NCBI GenBank assembly: GCA_023379055.1
Contig: JAMCSX010000004.1
Location: 1-42,066 of the forward strand
Source: Candidatus Martarchaeota archaeon
GTDB taxonomy: Archaea > Micrarchaeota > Micrarchaeia > Micrarchaeales > CABMGC01
Direction: 5' to 3'
Length of the DNA stretch: 42,066 nucleotides
Shown: positions 7,316 through 13,790 of the stretch, piece after piece
Layout of the letters: every line of letters begins with the position of its first letter
How positions within the stretch are numbered: the first letter of the stretch is position 1
Notes under the pieces: model-generated
Databases searched by the model: none
Seen by the model: the letters and a program-made list of their open reading frames with translations, nothing else
What the model was told of the DNA's origin: nothing
Program-made: the position numbers and the translations under genes

Positions 7316-8332
7316 ATGGACTTTAAGGATTATGTAAGCAGGAATAAGGACGGCATATACTCAAAGATAATGGAGTATCTGCCAGTCAAGGATCCTAAGG
7401 ATCATTATCGTATAGTCCGTGAGTATAGCGAAAGGAGGGGCAATTACAGGAGGCCCGGATTGCTGATGCTGTGCGGCGAGCTATTCGGATCTTCTGCGCA
7501 AGATCTTATCCTTCCTGCAGCGGCAATGCAGCTGTCAGAAGATTGGATACTCATACACGATGACGTTGAAGATAATTCCGAACTTAGGCGTGGCAAGCCC
7601 GCGCTCCACAGGATATATGGAAATGAGATTGCAATAAATGCAGGAGACGCTGTGCACATAGCCATGTGGAAAATGCTAAAAGATTACATGGTGCAGTCCA
7701 GGCAAGGAAGCAAGCTCTTTGACAAATTTTACAACATGCTCGAGTATACTGTGGCCGGGCAGTACATAGAGACAAATTTCGTCTTCAACACAAGAAGCAT
7801 GAAGTCGGCAACAGAGGACCTTTATCTGAGAATAATAGACAGCAAGACCTGCTATTATAGCGTATACGGTCCAATGCAGCTTGGCGCAATAGCTGCTGGC
7901 CAGGGGAACGACATTCTGGGCCTCTTAAAAAAGATAGGTGAGCCTGCAGGCAAGGCATTCCAAATAATCGATGATGTACTTGATATGACGGCAGATGAAA
8001 AGGAGTTCGGCAAGAAGAGATATGGCGACCTTTATGAGGGCAAGCTCACACTCATAATGCTGCAAACATACAAGAATGCAACCGAGAGAGAGAAAGTTCT
8101 GATAGACAGCATATATGGGAAGAGAAGAGAAGAGAAGACACTGCAGGATATAAATACGCTTGTGGAACTTGTAGATAAATATGGCTGTATAGATTATGCA
8201 AGGTCTGTAGCTGAAAAACACGGTATCGCAGCGATGAACGAGATAAAGAAATCTGAAAAAGTGCTTCCTTCAAATGAATATGTCCAGACCCTTCTATCTG
8301 CAATAGAAGAACTGTATACTAGAGAAAAATAA
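7316..8332 (+). CDS. Polyprenyl diphosphate synthase (short-chain, archaeal lipid precursor)
   Basis: The protein condenses isopentenyl diphosphate into geranylgeranyl- or farnesyl-type chains for ether lipids. The first Asp-rich motif is HDDVEDNSELRRGKPALH and the second is QIIDDVLDMTADEKEFGKK, with YEGKLTLIML between substrate and tail. ATG 7316 is preferred because it lies just after the glycosylase stop; an in-frame ATG at 7286 would overlap it by 26 bases. Chain length cannot be fixed by eye. Its stop is one base from the 3' end of the convergent 5S rRNA gene. Confidence 0.87.
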   Translation: MDFKDYVSRNKDGIYSKIMEYLPVKDPKDHYRIVREYSERRGNYRRPGLLMLCGELFGSSAQDLILPAAAMQLSEDWILIHDDVEDNSELRRGKPALHRIYGNEIAINAGDAVHIAMWKMLKDYMVQSRQGSKLFDKFYNMLEYTVAGQYIETNFVFNTRSMKSATEDLYLRIIDSKTCYYSVYGPMQLGAIAAGQGNDILGLLKKIGEPAGKAFQIIDDVLDMTADEKEFGKKRYGDLYEGKLTLIMLQTYKNATEREKVLIDSIYGKRREEKTLQDINTLVELVDKYGCIDYARSVAEKHGIAAMNEIKKSEKVLPSNEYVQTLLSAIEELYTREK

Positions 8333-8333
8333 T

Positions 8334-8448
8334 GCCAAACAGCAATATGCATTTCCACCCATAAGGGCAGTATTTCATATCGTGAGCCGTCTTAGCTTCC
8401 GAGTTCGGAATGAGTTCGGGCGTTTCCCAGCTCCTATGGCCGTTTGAC
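8334..8448 (-). rRNA. rrf: 5S ribosomal RNA
   Basis: Read on the minus strand, the 115-nt sequence begins GUCAAACGGCCAUAGGAGC and ends GCUGUUUGGC. The two ends pair over ten bases (helix I), and the loop B/C region CCGAACUCGGAAGCUAAG is the hallmark of 5S rRNA. The gene is not linked to 16S or 23S, as in some Thermoplasmatales and DPANN genomes. It converges on the polyprenyl synthase gene with a one-base gap. Confidence 0.95.
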
Positions 8449-8940
8449 ATATTTATATGCAACTATGTCTTTAAAAATCTTCCATTGGCGTTCTGCAGAA
8501 CGTGCAGCGCCGTCCACATCCTCGTTGACGTGTATGGACAGTGCCTTAAATATGAATGGGAGCCTATTCGCCGCACTCTCGATTAATCTGTTTACTGCGG
8601 CCGGGCCGTGACCCTGGTCTTTAGCTGTCCTGAGCAGGACCAGCACATTTGGGCATTCATGTTGAAGCACCGCAGCCACCTTCCTCGCATGCATTGGATC
8701 TACGCGTGTATCATTGTCCTAAGACATGAACATTATGGACGTATATTCCTTTCCGGGAATTACATTCACAATTCACCTCCCCCAAACTTGTGGAATTTCA
8801 TCATATTCAATACTGGACATTCACATACCACCGCGCTGAATAACTCCGGCCTCTGCAGCATTACTGATGCTACGAGAAGACCGCCATTGCTTCTTCCGTT
8901 TATTTTTGTATCTCTTCGCAGGGCGTACCTTAGCCTTCCA
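8434..8940 (-). pseudogene. Decayed prolyl oligopeptidase, C-terminal catalytic part
   Basis: Minus-strand translation gives, in order, INGRSNGGLLVASVMLQRPE (nucleophile serine motif) and MMKFHKFGGGE, then a stop; in another frame NVIPGKEYTSIMFMS, a TAG, DNDTRVDPMHARK (catalytic Asp), and finally VLLRTAKDQGHG (catalytic His) with an 86-residue open tail from 8694. These match the C-terminal hydrolase domain of prolyl oligopeptidase in the right order, but with a frameshift, an internal stop and a deletion of roughly 25 residues. The propeller domain and N-terminus are gone. The tail runs 15 bases into 5S rRNA. It cannot make an active enzyme. Confidence 0.85.
8468..8480 (-). promoter_or_regulatory. 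TATA box of the 5S rRNA gene
   Basis: On the minus strand GATTTTTAAAGA is centred about 26 bases before the 5' end of 5S rRNA, the standard archaeal spacing. It lies inside the decayed prolyl oligopeptidase sequence, so the 5S promoter probably arose after or together with the loss of that gene. Confidence 0.55.
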
Positions 8941-8965
8941 CACTACACGCACTGCATTATATCGC

Positions 8966-9006
8966 AAGGTTTAAATATATATTTAAGTAAATATATATTT
9001 ACTTAA
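8966..9006 (+). promoter_or_regulatory. TATA box and 24-bp perfect palindromic operator of the T4SS-like operon
   Basis: AAGGTTTAAATATAT (8966-8980) is a BRE/TATA element. Directly after it, 8983-9006 is a perfect 24-bp palindrome with arms TTAAGTAAATAT. It sits where transcription should start, 16 bases before the ATG of the pilin gene, with a GGTGG ribosome site between. Such a long perfect palindrome over a start site suggests a dimeric repressor. Confidence 0.7.
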
Positions 9007-9021
9007 GTAAAAGGTGGTTTA

Positions 9022-9381
9022 ATGGGAAATATAGAACAAATACACGCATGGAAGTTCCTTATTGTAATGTGCACGGCATTGATACTATTCCAGAAAGTAA
9101 ATGCGCAAGGGTTTGCATCATTTGACATAATATCCACTCTAAATTATGTACAGGCGCTGCTTACGCATATAGGTCCAATCCTTAGCGCTATTTTATTTAT
9201 TGTGGCCGGGATATTCTATGCAATAGGTCAATTATTTCCGTCTCACCAGCGTGCAAGTTTCCACACTACCTCCGGAGACTTAATAATGGGTGCAATAATA
9301 GTTGCCGTACTTTCTGTGGCTGCAAACAGTTTTGCACTTGCATCAACACATCTTCTATCTAATGTCACAAATATAACGTGA
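9022..9381 (+). CDS. TrbC/VirB2-like pilin (Ced/T4SS pilin candidate)
   Basis: The 119-residue protein has an N-terminal hydrophobic signal (about 11-28) with a possible cleavage after VNA at 28, leaving about 91 residues. Two further hydrophobic helices follow (about 46-70 and 86-110), joined by a short loop with His and Arg (SHQRASF). This size and topology match VirB2/TrbC conjugative pilins and the archaeal CedA1/TedC pilins. It opens a run of nine packed genes with a VirB4-type ATPase, which strengthens the call. Sequence motifs alone would not identify it. Confidence 0.7.
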   Translation: MGNIEQIHAWKFLIVMCTALILFQKVNAQGFASFDIISTLNYVQALLTHIGPILSAILFIVAGIFYAIGQLFPSHQRASFHTTSGDLIMGAIIVAVLSVAANSFALASTHLLSNVTNIT

Positions 9382-9385
9382 TAAA

Positions 9386-10414
9386 ATGCCTGCCTTTTCT
9401 GCGTATGATTTTAGTATAGTGATTGCAGTTCTTTCCATAATGATAGCAATAGGCGGCATTGCACTTGGGCTAGGATATGCAATGAACAGCAAGCCCCTGA
9501 AGGAATTTGGGAAGGATGAAATATACCAATCCCTCATAAACGGAGTGATGGTTGGTGGGCTTATTGCGCTTTTCATGCCCTCAGGCATAATAACAACTAC
9601 TGTCAATTCTATAGCTTCGCCTTCAGTATCTGCACAATGCCCCTCGTACCTTGCACAGAATGCTGCAATATGTTTTTCCTATGCATACTTGTCTGGTGCA
9701 GGATATACCTTTAATGGTGTATACCATAGCTCAGTGCTTTCCCTATCAACGATGCTAATGGCTGCACTATTTGCCCTAAACACTGTATTGGGACTTCTCG
9801 CCTCAGTAAAAATGTCAATACTACTCATTACGTTCTCGCCATCAGCAATACTTGCCCCAATACTAAATCAAATACAATTCTTCATAAAGGCGCTTACAAC
9901 CGCGTCGCTAAGCGCGTATGTTCAATCTTCGATACTATCCGCAATTGCGGTAAGTTCGCTCTCAATACTACTCCCGCTCGGCATCATGCTGCGTACATTC
10001 TATCCCTCCCGCAAACTTGGCGGGTTCATGATAGCAACAGTAATTGGACTTTACGTCGTATTTCCACTTACGTACATAATGGATGCGAACATACTCAATT
10101 CCTACTCAACAAGCATAAGCAATGCCTCTATAGTAAATATGACCAACCAGGCAACAAGCCTCAACGGATATGTGTCTGGCATCTCCGTATCAGACGCAAA
10201 CGGGTCTTTTCTATCAAAGATATCAGATGCATTGAAGTCATTGGCAGCGGATTTTTCGTCCCTTGCAAACCAGCTCATGGAAGATGTGGCATATTTCATA
10301 ATGGCAGCATTCATACTTCCAGCCTTTAGCATAGTACTTACGTCAATATCAATTAAGGAGTTTTCAGGCATATTGGGATCAGAGATAAACTTCAATATCT
10401 TCGATGCGGTGTAG
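9386..10414 (+). CDS. Polytopic membrane protein, VirB6/TrbL or CedA-like
   Basis: The 342-residue protein starts four bases after the pilin stop. It has about six or seven hydrophobic helices (roughly 8-30, 50-70, 115-140, 143-165, 182-203, 212-231, 300-322) and a polar segment at 232-298. A conserved-looking stretch LRTFYPSRKLGGFMIATVI followed by GLYVVFPLTYIM links the last central helices; similar R-x-F/Y-P-x-R-x-x-G motifs occur in archaeal membrane proteins of Ced-type clusters as I remember them. Position between pilin and VirB4 parts fits the inner-membrane channel component. Confidence 0.6.
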   Translation: MPAFSAYDFSIVIAVLSIMIAIGGIALGLGYAMNSKPLKEFGKDEIYQSLINGVMVGGLIALFMPSGIITTTVNSIASPSVSAQCPSYLAQNAAICFSYAYLSGAGYTFNGVYHSSVLSLSTMLMAALFALNTVLGLLASVKMSILLITFSPSAILAPILNQIQFFIKALTTASLSAYVQSSILSAIAVSSLSILLPLGIMLRTFYPSRKLGGFMIATVIGLYVVFPLTYIMDANILNSYSTSISNASIVNMTNQATSLNGYVSGISVSDANGSFLSKISDALKSLAADFSSLANQLMEDVAYFIMAAFILPAFSIVLTSISIKEFSGILGSEINFNIFDAV

Positions 10415-10417
10415 TTC

Positions 10418-11134
10418 ATGTACGAAGAAGACAACAAAAAACGTCACGAGTTCTATCTAGTATATGGGCTATCTGCGACAATACTCATTGCGAGTTTTGT
10501 CATGTACTCGCCATTTGCACTAATACTCTCTGCAGTAGTGTTACTACTTGCAGTAATAATGCTGCATTCTGGTCACATCATAAACAACCTTCTTATTAAA
10601 AGATCCCATATAATAGAGATCTCTGGAAATTACCGGCTTGGTAGAAACATAAATTCAATATCACGGAGATACGGAAACTCCTACAGGTCAATCTCAATGG
10701 CCCTCCTAAAACCACGAGCCACACAGGCGAATCCCGCAGTATTCAAGGAGCTTCTTGAAGGCCTAAATGAGCATTTTGAGTTTTCCATAGAGCTTGAAGA
10801 GATCGACAAAGGCAAAATAATAGAGGGACTTCGCACTAAGCTCAGGATGAAGGAGATCGCGCTTACCCGATCAGACCAGAAATCATACGACAAACTCAAT
10901 GCCATAAAGCGCCAGATAGATCTAATAAATGGGGAAATGGCAAACCTTGCCTTTGGAAAGTCATTTCAATTTGATATAAAAATAAAGTCAATATGTATCG
11001 CAGACGACCAATCTGAAGCAGAATTCTGTTCATCGAAGGATATAGAGGCACTTGCAAATAAATTTTCTGCGGCTCTTGGCACCGATTTCCAGATACTTAG
11101 CGGAGAAAAACTACTTACATATTCTGGCGTTTGA
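10418..11134 (+). CDS. VirB3-like membrane pair joined to a VirB4 N-terminal-like domain
   Basis: Residues 14-50 form two close transmembrane helices, like VirB3/TrbD. Residues 60-238 are soluble and rich in charged helices; in VirB4 proteins a comparable alpha/beta domain precedes the motor. VirB3-VirB4 fusions are known, and here the fused protein seems split, with the N-terminal part on this gene and the motor on the next, which starts on the base after this stop. No catalytic motif is present. The assignment rests on order and topology. Confidence 0.5.
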   Translation: MYEEDNKKRHEFYLVYGLSATILIASFVMYSPFALILSAVVLLLAVIMLHSGHIINNLLIKRSHIIEISGNYRLGRNINSISRRYGNSYRSISMALLKPRATQANPAVFKELLEGLNEHFEFSIELEEIDKGKIIEGLRTKLRMKEIALTRSDQKSYDKLNAIKRQIDLINGEMANLAFGKSFQFDIKIKSICIADDQSEAEFCSSKDIEALANKFSAALGTDFQILSGEKLLTYSGV

Positions 11135-12247
11135 ATGACTATGCTAACTTCAAATGAAATATCACGGTTCATGTGCATGCCTTTTGTGCAAGAACCCGAC
11201 AATGATGACGTTCTTAACCTACATGAAACTGGCGTATTTATAGGCAATTCACAAAAGTTCAATATGCCGGTATTTATAAATCCTGAGAATACCCTAAACC
11301 CTCATATGCTTATCTGTGGAATGACCGGCGGCGGAAAGACCTTCCTTGCCCGCAGCATAGTCGCGAGATTACACGTGTTTTTAGGTGCCAATATAATAGT
11401 AGTGGACTTTACCGGCGAGTATGCACAAGTGATGTCAAATCTATCAACATGTCCCACCAACAACATTTCAGGAATGTTCGGCGAATCAATAGGTATATTC
11501 TATTCCGATCTTCATGGGCTTAAAGAGAGACAGAAGATAATGGCTGCATCAAATATGCTGGATGAGATTGCAGATCTTATGAGATCTAGGGAATATGGCT
11601 TTAAAAGGCGCTTATTCATTCTTTTAGACGAAGCCTGGAAGCTTGTAGAAAATAATAAGGGATTGGAAGCCATAATAAGGGAAGGAAGAAAATATGGCAT
11701 AGGCCTAATAACATCGTCTCAGCTTCTGCACGATACAAATTCTAATATCCTATCAAACATGGCGACGTTGTTCATATTTAAGACTACCAGCAAATCAAGT
11801 CTTGAGAGGCTTGCAAAAAGCTACAATCTCTCTGATAAAGAACTTCTTAGCATACAAAACCTGGATCTTGGTGGATGTTTTCTCATCCAGCTGAACAAAT
11901 CTGGATCAAGGTCTGCATTTCAAATAAGAAAAGTCATCGGGATCAACGAATCTGAACTGTTTGGTATTAAATCTGGTGCAAATATGGAGATAAAGATTGA
12001 AAAGGAAAGGCTCTATGCGATAATAGAGTCGCTATGTGGTATACAAAAGCTTGAAATTATTGAAAAGCTCTCCGAAAGCAAATCTGTAGACCTTACTAAG
12101 CTAATCAGCCTGATGATTATGTACGGGGCAGAACGTGCGGCAGTGCTAAAAGAGATTAAAAAGATGGGATTTACGGATCATGACATAGCCGATTCATTCT
12201 CAATTGCTCTTAATGTGATAGACAATGCAAAACAAGAAGACAGATAG
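11135..12247 (+). CDS. VirB4/TraC-type motor ATPase
   Basis: The 370-residue protein has GVFIGNSQKFNMPVFI then HMLICGMTGGGKTF with Walker A at 62-69, the DFTGEY segment at 91-96 typical of HerA/VirB4 proteins, Walker B FILLDEAWKL (161-170) and EGRKYGIGLITSSQ (183-196). These are VirB4/CedB features. It is shorter than usual because the N-terminal domain is apparently encoded by the preceding gene (stop and start abut at 11134/11135). The C-terminal 80 residues are helical with no known motif. It should power pilus assembly or DNA movement at the membrane. Confidence 0.85.
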   Translation: MTMLTSNEISRFMCMPFVQEPDNDDVLNLHETGVFIGNSQKFNMPVFINPENTLNPHMLICGMTGGGKTFLARSIVARLHVFLGANIIVVDFTGEYAQVMSNLSTCPTNNISGMFGESIGIFYSDLHGLKERQKIMAASNMLDEIADLMRSREYGFKRRLFILLDEAWKLVENNKGLEAIIREGRKYGIGLITSSQLLHDTNSNILSNMATLFIFKTTSKSSLERLAKSYNLSDKELLSIQNLDLGGCFLIQLNKSGSRSAFQIRKVIGINESELFGIKSGANMEIKIEKERLYAIIESLCGIQKLEIIEKLSESKSVDLTKLISLMIMYGAERAAVLKEIKKMGFTDHDIADSFSIALNVIDNAKQEDR

Positions 12248-12905
12248 GGGTGGATACCTTTCAAGTATAATATCATTATGCGCCGAACAACGTACCAGCG
12301 TCGCAAAGGCAATGGCTACCCTTTCATGCTATCCAAACATCAAGAAGGTATCGGAAGGTAGCACGCCATCCTACCTGGTCAATATTGATGGAGTTTATGA
12401 TAGATTTTATATTGTGAAGATATGCAAAGACAGGATAGTTGTTACACTTAACTCTAGATCTTCCCCATTATACTTCATCAAAGAACATATCTTACGTTCT
12501 CTAAGCATCATAATGGTACTTTCTGATGACTATAAGGTAGATATGAGTGGACTTATCCCATATGTTGTAGAGGCACTTAACAGAGAGCTTGTTCCAGTGA
12601 TCTCGAAGCAAGAATGTGACCCTGTTGCAGCTACACATGACACTATATTATCAAAGAGGATTGTAAGTCTATTGAATGAGCGTAGTGAGCTAAACCAAAA
12701 AGTAGCAAAATCCAACGCGCTTTCCACATCGCTCATATCAAAATTCATACTCCAAAAATATGCATCTGGGTATGACATTAGAAGGATCGCCTCAGAACTA
12801 AACGTCAATAAAGATTCTGTATCCGAATCCTTGCATTATCTTGAAAAAATGGGATATCGCATGCTATTGGGAAAGGAAGGCACATTTGAGATGGTCAAAA
12901 TATGA
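12225..12905 (+). CDS. T4SS-cluster protein with C-terminal helix-turn-helix
   Basis: The 226-residue protein overlaps the ATPase gene by 23 bases. The N-terminal 110 residues are mixed alpha/beta with two cysteines and no recognised family. The C-terminus (about 165-215) contains ISKFILQKYASGYDIRRIASELNVNKDSVSESLHYLEKMGYRM in outline, a clear winged-helix-like unit with recognition helix VNKDSVSESLHYLEKMG. It may regulate the operon through the upstream palindrome or bind the transported DNA. Translational coupling to the motor gene is likely. Confidence 0.55.
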   Translation: MQNKKTDRGGYLSSIISLCAEQRTSVAKAMATLSCYPNIKKVSEGSTPSYLVNIDGVYDRFYIVKICKDRIVVTLNSRSSPLYFIKEHILRSLSIIMVLSDDYKVDMSGLIPYVVEALNRELVPVISKQECDPVAATHDTILSKRIVSLLNERSELNQKVAKSNALSTSLISKFILQKYASGYDIRRIASELNVNKDSVSESLHYLEKMGYRMLLGKEGTFEMVKI

Positions 12906-13339
12906 ACGGCATACTGTCTTTAATTATGAATAGCTGGCAGATACTGTTTGGTGCCGCTTTCCTAATTGTGCTAAAAACAATAAGAGGCAGAAAGCACTAT
13001 GTATCTATACATTATGAAGAACCTGCTGCCATTGATATGGCCGATGTGGGTGCCTGCGATCCGAATGCGCACACGGATCCGATAAAAGACATTCTGCTTA
13101 TTGCCGGAGTTAATCCGGAAAGTCAGTCAATCTTCAATAATGCATGTTCAAAGCTTGGCATAATATCTAACTCAAATATACAGTCATTAAAAATGCTGTT
13201 GATAAGGCACAGGTATGTTAAGTTAAGGGTATTCCGCGGCAACATTAATCAGATGTCAAGATTCATGCACACACCCTGCTTTACATCTGGCATGCTGCTT
13301 GCATTTATGCTCGACAAGAACCTTGAGGTGATTCAATAA
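12902..13339 (+). CDS. Membrane-anchored hypothetical protein of the T4SS-like cluster
   Basis: It begins in a 4-base ATGA overlap with the previous gene. One N-terminal hydrophobic helix (about 3-26) is followed by about 115 soluble residues with conserved-looking Cys and His (GACDPNAHTDP, FMHTPCFTSGM). No family is recognised. The topology suggests a soluble domain anchored to the cytoplasmic membrane, as expected for an accessory subunit. Confidence 0.55.
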   Translation: MNGILSLIMNSWQILFGAAFLIVLKTIRGRKHYVSIHYEEPAAIDMADVGACDPNAHTDPIKDILLIAGVNPESQSIFNNACSKLGIISNSNIQSLKMLLIRHRYVKLRVFRGNINQMSRFMHTPCFTSGMLLAFMLDKNLEVIQ

Positions 13340-13365
13340 CCCTTGAAGCGCTTTTCTTAACAAAC

Positions 13366-13530
13366 ATGATGCTATTCGGCATAGTGTTCAGCGCAGCAAT
13401 AGACACAATAATTCTATTCAGTATATTCAATGGCAAGATAAGTCATGAAAACATGAGGAAACTGTCCATGCCCCTTGCTCTGTTTCTGCTAATACTCCTA
13501 ATGTACAAGGCTGTTGCATGGACTATATAA
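13366..13530 (+). CDS. Small two-helix membrane protein
   Basis: A 54-residue open frame starts MMLFGIVFSAAIDTIILF and ends LMYKAVAWTI before TAA at 13528-13530. It has two hydrophobic helices separated by a short polar turn (NGKISHENMRK). It fills the gap between two cluster genes and overlaps the next start by 13 bases, so it probably belongs to the operon. The start could be ATG 13366 or 13369. Confidence 0.55.
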   Translation: MMLFGIVFSAAIDTIILFSIFNGKISHENMRKLSMPLALFLLILLMYKAVAWTI

Positions 13531-13781
13531 AGAATGTACTTGATTTTGACCGCAAGACCACATCCAGCGAAGCGCTTTTGGTTATGCCAAACATATTCCT
13601 GACCATACTTCTTATTTTATATCTATCCGGGCTATCAAAATCCTTTGTCAAAGCCCTGTTCATCCTGACAACAATAATTTTTCTATATCTATTGTATGCC
13701 TGCAGGTTATCAACCCGTTCTCGGCATTATGCAATGTTATCATTCATTAATCTGGTAATCGCCGGAACCTTAATACTGTAG
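13518..13781 (+). CDS. Small three-helix membrane protein
   Basis: The 87-residue protein overlaps the preceding 54-residue gene by 13 bases. A short polar N-terminus (MDYIKNVLDFDRKTTSSE) is followed by three hydrophobic helices (about 20-37, 42-60, 69-87) with a basic loop CRLSTRSRHY. No family is recognised. It precedes the HerA-type ATPase by nine bases and is likely a membrane component of the same apparatus. Confidence 0.55.
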   Translation: MDYIKNVLDFDRKTTSSEALLVMPNIFLTILLILYLSGLSKSFVKALFILTTIIFLYLLYACRLSTRSRHYAMLSFINLVIAGTLIL

Positions 13782-13790
13782 GCGAATTGT

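Noticed and set aside
8608-9006. 132-residue plus-strand frame
   Set aside because: Antisense to the prolyl oligopeptidase relic and crossing the operon promoter; composition not protein-like.
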